Of a stretch of 64,000 nt of DNA, positions 21,299 through 30,769 are shown in pieces; position 1 is the first letter of the stretch; each line of letters begins with the position of its first letter. The notes beneath the pieces are model-generated. The model did not search any database. It was given only the letters and a program-made list of their open reading frames with translations, and had not been told where the DNA came from. The stretch spans positions 34,303,246 through 34,367,245 of the forward strand of contig OV277866.1 in NCBI GenBank assembly GCA_922989275.2. The letters run 5' to 3'. A program made the position numbers and the translations under genes. The DNA is from Gari tellinella (taxonomy: Eukaryota > Mollusca > Bivalvia > Cardiida > Psammobiidae).

Positions 21299-22079
21299 GT
21301 AAGTATTACTACTTCGTTTACTAATAGTACAGCTACTACTACTACTGCTGCTTTACATGCTGTTACTAGTGCTATTATTGTTACTACAACGCTCCCTCTC
21401 TACAACGACACTGAATGGGAGACAGCACTTTTGTTCGTTGTTCGACGGGAGTCGTTATCGGGAGGGTAATTTGCTTACATTTGAAATCAGCTTGAAACAA
21501 GATCAGACGCAGTCTAACGCGGCGTTCGATCTGGATCCAAACTCTTTGTCACTCCTCATTAAGTTCTGTTTCTGTCAAAATGTCCATGATGTAACTTTGA
21601 GAGAAAACTACAGACGACATATTTAAGCAGACGGTATTGCAATTATGAAAAGGTTGGATACATGTATTAACGTCTTGTTTGGGGAACAGCAGCAATGGTC
21701 GTTGTAAGGAGGGAGTCTTTGTTTTGAGGGCCGTTGTGTGGAGTGGGGCACTGTAGTTGTTTTAGCCTTAACGCGCACTGTACCACTTCCATTACTACAA
21801 CAGTCATTTCTTCTGGCTCTACTATATCTACTACTATATTCTACAGACACTGCTATTTCAACTACCGCTACTTCTACAACAACTACTACTATATGTACTT
21901 TTTGTCTACTACTACTTCATGTACTACTACTGTTTATGTGAATACTGCTGATTTTGAAACTGATACAAATAATGGTAATGATATTTATAATAATGATAAT
22001 GATAACGGTACTGATAATACATGTAATCATAAAGGTTATAATAATGTTTCTGATAAAATATTAATTATTGCTTTCAATA
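21299..22079. repeat. Family T MITE plus (ACT)n and (GATAAT)n low complexity
   Basis: 21320-21360 is a (CTA)n run. 21385-21755 is a family T element (CAACGCTCCCTCTCTACAAC to GGAGTGGGGCACTGTA) with hairpin GCTTGAAACAAGATCAGACG. 21780-21935 is ACT/CTA-rich, and 21960-22010 is TAATGATAATGATAAC. The open frames of 67-159 codons are products of this simple sequence. Confidence 0.75.
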
Positions 22080-22525
22080 ACGATATTTATTATATGCCTT
22101 CGAATGATATCGAGCGTTTCCGCGTGTATCTGCAGAGTAAAATACAAGAGTCTGTACCAGCCACCTTGTATCAGCCACTTTGTATTTTTACTCTGACGTC
22201 ACTTTCGATTTAACATGACGTTATTTACGTACATGTACGAGTGCCGCGTTATTCTTTGTGGCATACAAAATTCTTGTTCTGCTTTAACTAACTAATAAAT
22301 TTTGGATGTAAAATGATTTAAACAGTTGTTTCTGGTTTGTATTCAATGCATATAATAAACACATTACCAGTTGGCAGTGCGATACAGAGTGTTGCATTTT
22401 TGGCGGAAACAACCGATCAGACTCGCGCCAAGGCACTCGTCATATCGGCTATTTCCGCCAAAAACGTCTCGAGCTAAATACATCACTCTGTATCGCACTG
22501 TCAACTGGTAATGTGTATATATAAA
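22080..22525. mobile_element. Large palindromic element (family V), copy 1
   Basis: It holds GCCTTCGAATGATATCGAGC, CGCGTGTATCTGCAGAGTAA, ATAATAAACACATTACCAGT, and a terminal hairpin CAGTTGGCAGTGCGATACAG..TTTTTGGCGGAAACA...TATTTCCGCCAAAAACGTC..CTGTATCGCACTGTCAACTG. The same blocks in reverse order and orientation occur at 45085-45540. Confidence 0.75.
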
Positions 22526-22821
22526 CTCAAACGCAATAAAAACGCACCACCCGAAAAATATAAGTTAATTAAGGGCTTTTGAAATTTCGTTTTAATAAGA
22601 CAATGGTGAAGCATTTTAACATGCATTGCCACAACAGTACCTGTGAATTTCATAGTAAGTAATACAAATTAATGTCTTAAACAAGACAGGTAGAATTTCG
22701 AAATTCAAAAATTTCAGTTTCTGGTAGGCCTACCGACTGCATTAACCGTAGCCTGGTAATACCGCTGCGAGTACGGCGGACCGCATGCTGTATTAGGTAT
22801 TGTAGAATGCCATTCCACTCC
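22526..22821. other. Last RTK intron, no feature assigned
   Basis: AT-rich; nothing recognised between family V and the next family A element. Confidence 0.35.
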
Positions 22822-23039
22822 TACAGTGGAGAATCTGTTATTTTTTCCCGTTTAAACGCAAACGTACGCAAACGCAAAGCACTAAAACGTAGAAAAGAAC
22901 AACTTTTGGACAATTCTGATAATTCATATTTATCTTGGTAGCAAACAGTTTGGAGCTTGGCTCCAAACTGTTTGCATTGGAAATTACAGTTTTAGCGTAA
23001 ACGCGTTTATTGGGAAAGAATAACTTTTTCTTCACTGTA
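22822..23039. mobile_element. Family A MITE with hairpin collapsed
   Basis: Ends TACAGTGGAGAATCTGTTAT and TTTTTCTTCACTGTA are intact, but the hairpin is reduced to GTTTGGAGCTTGGCTCCAAAC: the whole TGATCAGACGCCGGG core is deleted symmetrically. Such loss is expected from replication slippage at a hairpin (inference). Confidence 0.88.
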
Positions 23040-23309
23040 TACTAGTGCGTCAACCAGATCACGACGGCTCTGGTGGTGCGTTTTCATTGCGTTTGAGTAT
23101 AATAGTTAATTTAAATATTGGGTGTTAGAGACGGTCAATTTCTTGACCTAAAAAACGGCGGTTGATTTTAAGATAACTCTGCATTTTTCTGTTCTGTTCT
23201 GTTCTGCACTGCAAGCTATTTATGTTTAATTTAATAAAGGTTTCAAATGGGATTTATTTGGTGAAAAATTACATGTAGTAGAATTAAGTTTAATTTTATT
23301 GCTTTTCAG

Positions 23310-23817
23310 TTCCCAGGCGGAATGCCAAAGTCAGGAAACTGCCAATAACGCTAAGAACACTGAAATCAATCAGGCTGATATTATTGCATATCTAGAGACG
23401 GAGAAACTTATTGTAGATATTCATGATGAACCTAAACTTCATGAACAGTGCCTTGCAAACGGTGGAACAGATCTACCGAAGTCAAAACTTGAACCAGGAG
23501 ACTCAGACAAAAACTCTATAGATCCTGGAATGTACTGCCTATTTAAACAACACCTTGGAAAAAATTGGTCGAAATCGGATCGACAGTTGGATAAGCGTGG
23601 GTCGTCGCAGTCCAATCGTTCGTTGCAAACTGCTACGGTGCTAGAAAATAAACACTCGTTTAAGCAAAATATTAAATCCATATTTGACAAGGTTGGTATT
23701 ACGCAGTTTGTTAGCACACCAAAGACAAGAAGACGCTCAGTGAGTTTGACAGATAGTAAACGCTCTCCTGTGTTGGACAGTGAAAGAGAACTTCGCTCAT
23801 CCGTGACGGTGTTGTGA
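23310..23817 (+). CDS. RTK terminal exon: C-terminal tail, stop and PDZ-ligand end
   Basis: Acceptor ATTGCTTTTCAG, open to TGA at 23815-23817. About 168 residues, hydrophilic, starting SQAECQSQETANNAKN. It has no domain, but a basic, Ser-rich segment TPKTRRRSVSLTDSKRSP. RRRSVS is a PKA-type site by consensus. The last residues RSSVTVL fit a class I PDZ ligand (Thr at -2, Leu at 0). The tail is expected to be cytoplasmic and to hold the regulatory sites. Frame and phase continue exactly from the exon at 21140-21298. Confidence 0.9.
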
Positions 23818-23828
23818 TATTGTATCTA

Positions 23829-24069
23829 GACTACGTTATTCTTTTCCGTTTAAACGCAAACGAAACGCAAACGAATGCAATTAAAAGGCGATTTTGACAA
23901 TTTGTTGACAATGTTCGTCGTTTATTTCTAATCTGAGTGACAACAGTTTAGAGCCTGATCAGACGCCGAGTAAACCGGCGTCTGATCTGGCTCCAAACAG
24001 TTTGCAATGCAAATAATATATTTAGCCTAAATGCGTTTTGGGGGGAAAGAATTACGGTTTTCTACTGTA
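23829..24069. mobile_element. Family A MITE in the RTK 3' UTR
   Basis: CTACGTTATTCTTTTCCGTT at the left (end worn), hairpin GAGCCTGATCAGACGCCGAG / CCGGCGTCTGATCTGGCTCC, and GGTTTTCTACTGTA at the right. It begins about 12 bases after the stop codon, so the mature mRNA probably carries a strong hairpin unless polyadenylation is very short. Confidence 0.82.
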
Positions 24070-24097
24070 AGTTCATTAAAACCCTTTCAATGCCACT

Positions 24098-24346
24098 ATA
24101 TAGAAAAGAGGACGCTATTATTTCCCGTTTAAATGCAACCGAAATCGCAACAAATTCAATATTATAACAACGTAGAAAATATTATTTATTTTAATGTCAC
24201 GATACTATTTAGTTGTAAGCAGTTGGAGCCGGATCAGATGCCGGGTAACCCGGCGCCTGATCAGGTTTCAAACTGTTTGCACATATAGGAAATAGTTATT
24301 TTAGTACAAATACTTTTATAAAGAAAACATAACGTCTTCCCAACTG
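24098..24346. mobile_element. Family A MITE, worn ends
   Basis: GAGGACGCTATTATTTCCCG at the left; hairpin GAGCCGGATCAGATGCCGGG / CCCGGCGCCTGATCAGGTTT; ACATAACGTCTTCCCAACTG at the right. Confidence 0.72.
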
Positions 24347-24439
24347 TGACGTACATGTACAAATGTAATGACCCGTCTAACACAGTCACTGCTACAGCAT
24401 CGTCTGCTTAAAATGTTGGTATGTTTTGTTATATAACAT

Positions 24440-24965
24440 TATTACTGGGGGCCAACTATGGATTCTGCTACGACAACGTATAAGGGTATTACAATAGATT
24501 TGTATTCCCACGACGTCAGTGTATATACCTGTACTGGAAAATGGTTTGCTACGAAAACAGTGTTACAGTGGTAAATACGCTATTCCTACCAACTTTACGC
24601 GTTTATTATCCGTTTCGATAAACGCGTTTGCTAGCCGTTTTTTACGCATTTCTTTACGCGCTTAAAAGAGCCCGGATGAAAGGGTCATCACTTAGCCGAC
24701 GGACCCCTTAGCCGAGACTGCATTGGTATAATCGTTTACTAACGCGTAAAATGGGTTAAAATCGTTAGGCGGTAACCGTTCGTTAACGGTTCACTATGCG
24801 TTTCTGACGCATAGATTAACGCGTAAATAGGTAGGAATAGTATTTTCCACTGGTTACCTTCGTAGGAATACAAATATATCATAACACCTATACAACACGT
24901 TGGACCCTGTTCAACCCTGATTAACGGCGCCTTTCGCGGGGGCTAATATGGGTCCCCATTTTTTG
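24440..24965. mobile_element. Inverted-repeat region enclosing a CAGTGGTAAATACG MITE
   Basis: The outer arms are GGGGGCCAACTATGGATTC..CAACGTATAAGGGTATTACA..TTGTATTCCC, against CGTAGGAATACAAATATATC..CCTATACAACACGTTGG..GCGGGGGCTAATATGGG. Inside, 24568-24851 has its own inverse ends CAGTGGTAAATACGCTATTC and GTAGGAATAGTATTTTCCAC-TG, rich in ACGCGTT motifs. GTTA flanks it on both sides, a possible 4-bp target duplication. No transposase. Confidence 0.65.
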
Positions 24966-25840
24966 CAAGTGATTGTGTAGTCGAGTTTGTCATTGAAGGG
25001 TTAATGCCGCAAAGTATGGCAGACAATGTTCCTTCGAGTTTGAACGAAACTAAACAGTAATGCAATCCATTAAACTGTTGAAATTAACAGGCTTTGCAAA
25101 TATTAGCGATAAATCATAATCTGAATGGAAAATAGTTTGCATCTGAATCAGATGCCGGATAACTCGGCGTTAAATCAGGCTCAAAAGTGTGTTCAATTGA
25201 TTGTTGCAATGAGCTTAAATACTTATGCACAAATACCTTCGTTGAGACATACATTGTAACATAGTGTTAGCATTGGAGAGGATGTTAATCTTTCTCAATA
25301 AACGTTTGTTATGTTAAAACAATTGTTTCTGTTTCAAAATAGTTTGGAGCCAGATCTGACGCCGGGTAACCCGACATCAGATCAAACTTCAAACTGTTTC
25401 TAACTATGATAAGAATAAATTGTCAACATGTTCATTATTTTCACCATTTTATTGTACATCAATAAATTTTGCGTTTTGTTTCGTTCCAAATGGGAAATAA
25501 GAACGCCTATCTTTTACACGCTTCATCACGCTGAGTGATCTGCGCTGCCTGCCTTACTATTTCATTTTTTTTATTTCTTGCTATTTATACCCCACAGACC
25601 TTTCCAGTAAAGTGACAGATTAAAACATCCTCCATAGCCTTTTCTGGTTTTAAGGACAAGTCAGGGGCGGCCGGGGCAAATTCAGGCAGAGTTCATGTAA
25701 GACACAGTCTGCTTTTCTTACAGCCTGCTTTAAGCTACCATGTGCTACGGAAACTATTTCGTATGATGCGTATTCATTACTGTATAAAGTTAAATATTTT
25801 CTTCAGTTGAGGAATACACAAGGGTATAAAAGGTATCTTT
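24966..25840. repeat. Decayed hairpins and a worn family A element
   Basis: 25125-25200: half-worn hairpin (AGATGCCGGATAACTCGGCG). 25269-25500: worn family A (AGCATTGGAGAGGATGTTAA, GGAGCCAGATCTGACGCCGG, TTGCGTTTTGTTTCGTTCC). 25690-25760: piece of family S (GTCTGCTTTTCTTACAGCCTGCTTTAAGC). Confidence 0.55.
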
Positions 25841-26130
25841 ATGGTGTAATCGGTTACAAATAGTATTGTAGAAAGACACAAGGATTCAGGAGTTTGCTGT
25901 CATCTAATTTGCTTTTATTGTAGATATTCATTCCGTATCTGTTGTTCTCTAAGGTAGATGGTTAGCTAAAAGTTCCTAAAGGAACTACTGCACGCTTTTG
26001 TCGCCCACCTCTAGGGCTGTAATAAAACGTTTATACAGCTCTAAATCATGATATAAAACTGTATAAATATGACAATATAATTCTATGAGGAATACGTAGG
26101 TGCGGCTCAGAGCTTAAGTGGAGGAAAAAT
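25841..26130. other. No feature assigned
   Basis: Nothing recognised beyond AT-rich sequence. Confidence 0.3.
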
Positions 26131-26396
26131 TTAACCTTTTACCCAATAGAAGTGTCTTTTAGCACATTTAATTCATTCCTACACTGAAGAAAATAGTTCC
26201 CATTTATACAGTCATGAATATGTATTATCATAAATAGTTTATATGTTTTAGCAGACAGTAGCTTAAAGCAGGCTGAAGTAAAGCAGAATGCGCCTTGAGG
26301 CGCATTCTGCTTTACTTTCAACCTGCTTTAAGTGATCAGCTATATTCAGTACTAGAAATGGCATACATGTATTAGGTAAAGGGTTAAGCAATAACG
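26131..26396. mobile_element. Family S TTAA-type MITE, reverse orientation
   Basis: TTAACCTTTTACCCAATAGA AGTGTC, then TAGCTTAAAGCAGGCTGAAG-TAAAGCAGAATGCGCC-TTGA-GGCGCATTCTGCTTTACTTT, ending ATTAGGTAAAGGGTTAA. Confidence 0.85.
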
Positions 26397-27007
26397 TGTC
26401 TGACAGTTTCATCTTGGTAATCTAAATCAAATGGTTGTTTGATATCCTACATGTATTCGAGTTACACAGGGCGTGAAGTTTTCACAGAAAACACGTTTTC
26501 TTCTCAATATCAACTGTATGCTGCCAAAATATATTTACCATAGTTTGTGTACATTGGTAAAAGAAATGTTGTAAGCGTTGGTGTGTTATCTTTTGGTTGT
26601 CTCAATAAAGATCGATAACAACTTTGGGCTTTCAACACCGCAAACGTTATTTTCAAATTTCTTAATAATGGGACTTTGCTTAAGCTTTTGTCCAATAGAT
26701 ACGCCTTTTAACACCATTTATCTATTACTTCACTGAGGAAACTAGTTTTAATTTATCAGATTAAGAATATGTATCACAAAAAATATTTTCAATAGACTAG
26801 CAAATGGTAATTTAAAACAGGCTGAAAACAAAGCATACATGTAATGAGCCTTAAGGTGCATTCTGCTTTACATGTACATCCAATTCGCTTTAAGTGATCA
26901 CCTGTCTTCGAATTCAAGAACAGGCTTTGGGATAAAAAGTTCACCCATTATCATGTGTAGCCCGATGTGCAGCTGCCGCCTATATATAAGCATTAAAGTG
27001 CTCTATG
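26397..27007. repeat. Mixed, with a worn family S element at about 26690-26905
   Basis: 26690-26905 has TGTCCAATAGATACGCCTTT, TTCACTGAGGAAACTAG, AAACAGGCTGAAAACAAAGC and GGTGCATTCTGCTTTACATG, a decayed family S copy. 26400-26690 holds nothing I recognise. Confidence 0.5.
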
Positions 27008-27247
27008 TACAGTGGAAAATCTGTTATTCTTTTCCAATAAACGCGTTTACGCTAAAACTATTATTTGCAGTACAAACATTTTGGAGCCAGATCAGACGCC
27101 GGGTACGATCAGGCTCCAAACTGTTTGCCGCCAAGATAAACAAGAATTATCAGAATTGTCCAAAAGTTGTTCTTTTCTACGTTTTAGTGCTTTGCGTTTG
27201 CGTACGTTTGCGTTTAAACGGGAAAGAATAACAGATTCTCCACTGTA
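27008..27247. mobile_element. Family A MITE, shortened hairpin
   Basis: TACAGTGGAAAATCTGTTAT to AACAGATTCTCCACTGTA. In the hairpin GAGCCAGATCAGACGCCGGG TACGATCAGGCTCC the right core CCCGGCGTCT is missing. Confidence 0.9.
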
Positions 27248-27253
27248 ACTACA

Positions 27254-27707
27254 GAGGAGAAGACGTTATTTTCCCCAATCCACACGTTTACGCTAAAACT
27301 ATTATTTCCATTGCAAATAGTTTGGAGCCAGATCAGACGCCGGGCAACCGGACGTTTGACCAGGCTTCAAACTGTTTGCCAGTCAGATTATAATGAGCGT
27401 TCAGACTTGTCAAAAAGTTGCCATTTTCCAAAATTAACAGTGCGTTTGAATTTAACCCATTTATACCCAATTGATCTTCAATGTTTATATATTGTTCTAA
27501 TCTTTATCAAAGGGATGCCTGGTCAAAAATTTCATTTTCATTTTTTTCATATTGAAATTCCTATCAACAAACAGTGTAGTGTCTGATCAGACGCCGCATG
27601 ATGCGGCGTCTGATCAGAGTCTACACTGTTTGCCTATGTCCCATAAATGGGATCGTGGGCACAAATGGGTTAAGAGGGAAAGCATGACATCTTCTCCACT
27701 GTACGAG
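27254..27707. mobile_element. Family A MITE split by a family W element
   Basis: ACAGAGGAGAAGACGTTATT ... GAGCCAGATCAGACGCCGGG .. TGCGTTTGAATTTAA, then the insertion, then GAGGGAAAGCATGACATCTT-CTCCACTGTA. The cut falls exactly at the TTTAA of the GCGTTTAAACGGG motif, so TTAA was the target. Confidence 0.82.
27452..27673. mobile_element. Family W TTAA-type MITE, nested, reverse orientation
   Basis: TTAACCCATTTATACCCAAT, then CATTTTCATTTTTTTCATAT, hairpin CAAACAGTGTAGTGTCTGAT-CAGACGCCGCATGATGCGGC, CCCATAAATGGGATCGTGGG and CACAAATGGGTTAA. TTAA is present on both sides. Confidence 0.88.
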
Positions 27708-27882
27708 TAATGTCTTCTCTAATGTATATGAATTGTTATTGTTTTATTCGGATTTGTTATATATATTATATATTGTTGATGTTTTATTTGTACTGGTTAG
27801 GTAATGATAACTTCACTTTAAAATTCTGAAGGAATGGTGACTGTATTATCTAACCAAAATAGGTCACAGAAGCTATTCTCCT
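27708..27882. other. AT-rich spacer
   Basis: Nothing recognised. Confidence 0.3.
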
Positions 27883-28301
27883 TGTACACTGGAGATCGCG
27901 TTATACTTTTCAACTAACGCGTCTACGCTAAAACTATTATTACAGTGGATAAAACGTTATTCTTTCCCAATAAACGCGTTAACGCATAAACTATTATTTC
28001 TTTTGTAAACAGTTTGAAGCCAGATCAGACGTCGGGGTACCAGGCTCCAAACTGCTTGCCACTTAGATAAACATGAATTATCAGAATTGTCTATAAGTTG
28101 TTTTTTCTACGTTTTAGTGTTTTTATTGTGTTTTGCGTTTCGTTGCATTTAAACGGCAAAGAATAACGTATTCTCCACTGTAGTTTGTCCAAGTTGCAAA
28201 CAGGTTAGAGCAAGCTCAGAGGCCGGGTAACCCGGTGTCTGATTAGGCTCCAAGCCTTCGCTGTCTTTTAAACGGAAACGAATAACGTCTTATCCACTGT
28301 A
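27883..28301. mobile_element. Family A MITE containing another family A MITE
   Basis: Outer copy: TACACTGGAGATCGCGTTAT..CGCTAAAACTATTAT, interrupted, then GTTTGTCCAAGTTGCAAACA, GGCCGGGTAACCCGGTGTCT and ACGTCTTATCCACTGTAC. The inner copy occupies 27941-28183. The outer copy is more worn than the inner, as expected for its age. Confidence 0.82.
27941..28183. mobile_element. Inner family A MITE
   Basis: TACAGTGGATAAAACGTTAT to CGTATTCTCCACTGTA, with a shortened hairpin (GAAGCCAGATCAGACGTCGG GGTACCAGGCTCC). Inserted next to TTAT/TA of the outer copy. Confidence 0.87.
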
Positions 28302-28486
28302 CATCGTATTCACCGAAAGCGTGTGGACAAATCTTTAAGTAGATCTAATATATTATTTGTAATATCAACGTGTAAAATATAATTGTTTTTATACTGGAAT
28401 TCTCCCCACCAATAAAGAGAGTTTGATCTGAATACATTTCATCCATTAAACATATTTTGAAGTGCAAATACAGACTTTGAAAAGAT

Positions 28487-28900
28487 ACAGTGGAGAATAA
28501 GTTATTATTTCCCCGTAAACTTTTTTTACGCTAAACACAGTACAGTCGAAACACGATACTTCGAACTCGCTTACATCGATATTACCAGTAGTTGGTAAGT
28601 TGAATGTTGATATGTCGATCTCACTTAAGTCGAACATACCCGTATTTTAAAATATATTTTGAAATATGGGCATGTTTGAAGAACATGAGTTCGTAGAATC
28701 GAGTTTGAACTGTATTTCCACTGCAAATCGTTTGGAGACAGATAACCGAGTAACCCGACGTCTGATCAGCTCCTGACTGATTGTCAATCAGATTAAAATA
28801 ACAAGTGGGAAATGTCAAAAAATGTATTTTCTGCATTTTATTGCATTGCGTTTGCGTTTCGTACGCTTTAAAACGGAAAATAATAACGTCTTCTCCACTA
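28487..28900. mobile_element. Family A MITE split by a pogo-like MITE
   Basis: TACAGTGGAGAATAAGTTAT..ACGCTAAACACAG, then the insertion at 28541-28712, then TTTCCACTGCAAATCG, CCGAGTAACCCGACGTCTGA, TGCGTTTGCGTTTCGTACGC and AACGTCTTCTCCACTATA. It ends directly against the next family A copy at 28901. Confidence 0.83.
28541..28712. mobile_element. Pogo-like MITE (CAGTCGAAACACGATACTTCG), nested
   Basis: TACAGTCGAAACACGATACT TCGAACTCGC at the left; GAGTTCGTAGAATCGAGTTT-GAACTGTA at the right; inner TAAGTCGAACATACCCGTAT / ATATGGGCATGTTTGAAG. TA on both sides. Confidence 0.83.
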
Positions 28901-29150
28901 TACAGTGGAGAAAACGTTATTATTTCCCATATAAACGCAAACGAAACGCAAATGCAAAACACTTAAATGTAGAAAAGCACATATCTTGTCGATTCTGACT
29001 TATCATTTTTATCTGAGTGGCAAAGAGTTTGTAGCCTGATCAGACGCCGGGTGACCCGGCGTCTGATCAGGATTCAAACTGTTTGCAGTGGAAAAAACAG
29101 TTTTAGCGTCAACGCGTTTATTGGGAAAAAATAATGTCTTCTCCACTGTA
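28901..29150. mobile_element. Family A MITE, full length, abutting the previous copy
   Basis: TACAGTGGAGAAAACGTTAT to ATGTCTTCTCCACTGTA, perfect core GTAGCCTGATCAGACGCCGG-GTGACCCGGCGTCTGATC. Directly joined to the copy ending at 28900 with one shared TA-like junction. Confidence 0.92.
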
Positions 29151-29977
29151 CCGGTTGAAGTAACAGTTGATAACGCTTTATCCTCCCAATAAATTCGTTT
29201 ATGATAAACATTTACGTTATTCGCAAACAGTTTGGGGCCAGATCAGATACCGGGTAACCCTGTGTCTGATCATGTTCAAACTGTTTGACACTCACGAAGT
29301 TGCTCCCGATGCCCGTAAAGTTCAGACGGATCCCACAAGGGTGCCTGAAGAAGCCCACACGAATGACCCGATGATTACACGATCAGGCCCGAATGTGAAC
29401 ATTTCGTGTATCGTGTGTCCATCTGTTGTCAACTTCGGGACAGTGTGACGCGGGCATTATATTTAAATACGTTCTCAGAATTATACCACCAATGCTATTT
29501 TCTACATTTTAGATTACGGTTTTCGTTTAAAGAGGGGAGATAACGTCATTTTTATAATGCAATAACTCTAATTTTATCATTCCGCGGGTCAACTGGTTGT
29601 TAATATTAAAGCAGTATTATTTATTTCATCCAAATTGTGTTGATATTTTTATTTACCCTGCGCACTCAATACAACAGGGTTGTATGTGTATCGGGTCTTG
29701 TTTGTTAGTGTGTTTGTTCGTCTCTCGTTTTTTATTCAATAAACGAAACACATAAACGGAAGAATAAAACAAAAGCTCTACAAAATGATGTAAGCTTGTA
29801 CTCCATATATCTCATTTTAACGCATTAATTGTATTCCTCCACGCACAAAATATTTCCAAATTATACAGTTTTGAATAAAGACCATACTAAGTATGTCCTA
29901 TATCCTAGCAGATAGAAGTTTAAAGTATGCTAATAGTAATTAAAGCAGGCTTAAATTAAAGGAGCATTCTGCTTTAC
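29151..29977. repeat. Partial family A, a GC-richer block, and a worn family S piece
   Basis: 29160-29290 resembles the left half of family A (AACGCTTTATCCTCCCAATA, GGGGCCAGATCAGATACCGG). 29285-29448 is clearly richer in G and C and reads open (KVQTDPTRVPEEAHTNDPMI), bounded by GAAGTTGCTCCCG and CAACTTCGGGA, which are partly inverse. 29820-29975 is worn family S (GTCCTATATCCTAGCAGATA, AAAGCAGGCTTAAATTAAAG). Confidence 0.5.
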
Positions 29978-30227
29978 TACAGCGGAGAATCTGTTATTCT
30001 TTCCCGTTTAAACGCAAACGTACGCAAACGCAAAGCACTAAAACGTAGAAAAGAACAACGTTTGGACAATTCTTATAAATCTTGTTTATCTTGGTGGCAA
30101 ACAGTTTGGAGCCTGATCAGACGCCGGGTTACCCGGCGTCTGATCTGGCTCCAAACTGTTTGCACTACAAATAATAGTTTTAGCGTAAACGCGTTTATTG
30201 GGAAAGAATAACAGATTCTCCACTGTA
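29978..30227. mobile_element. Family A MITE, full length, inside a family S remnant
   Basis: TACAGCGGAGAATCTGTTAT to CAGATTCTCCACTGTA, complete hairpin. The preceding GGAGCATTCTGCTTTAC is the broken family S hairpin, so this copy inserted into it. Confidence 0.92.
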
Positions 30228-30540
30228 CATGTATCAGCCTACTTTAAATCAGCGACAATTTGACTGACAACACTACTGACAACACGCTATGGAGTAAAAT
30301 GTTAAGAGTATCTTCAATATAAATGCTCAGTGAAGAAAGCACTTTTTAAAAAAAAATAAAACAACATTAAAAACAAGCTCATGCTTTACAAAATGCTTTC
30401 AAAACAGAATAAGACTGTTTGCTTTTCGGATTCAAACTAATTGATCACATTTTCAAAACTGTGACATTTGCTACATTTTATTGCATATGCTGTGCATTCT
30501 TATTCGTCAAGACGGGATTGAATAAAAACGTCTTCCTCTC
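30228..30540. other. AT-rich spacer with a hairpin trace
   Basis: Only a weak trace of a family A end is visible near 30415-30535 (GACTGTTTGCTTTTCGGATTC, GTCTTCCTCTC). Otherwise featureless. Confidence 0.35.
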
Positions 30541-30769
30541 TTAACCAATTTGTGCCCACGATCCCATATATGGGACATAGGCAAACAATGTAGACTATGA
30601 TCAGACGCCGCATTATGCGGCGACTGATCAGAGTCTACACTGTTTGTTGATATGAATTTCAAAATAAAACAAAACGAAAATGAAAATTTTGACTAGGCAT
30701 CCCTTTGATAAAAACTGGTCTAATCCAATATATAAACATGGAAGAATCCACTGTGCGTAAATGGGTTAA
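30541..30769. mobile_element. Family W TTAA-type MITE, full length
   Basis: TTAACCAATTTGTGCCCACG, ATCCCATATATGGGACATAG, hairpin ACAATGTAGACTATGATCAG-ACGCCGCATTATGCGGCG, GAAAATTTTGACTAGGCATC, ATGGAAGAATCCACTGTGCG, AAATGGGTTAA. Confidence 0.88.

Noticed and set aside
21734..22213. 159-codon Asn/Asp/Thr-rich open frame
   Set aside because: It is the translation of an ACT and GATAAT simple-sequence tract between a MITE and family V, inside an RTK intron.
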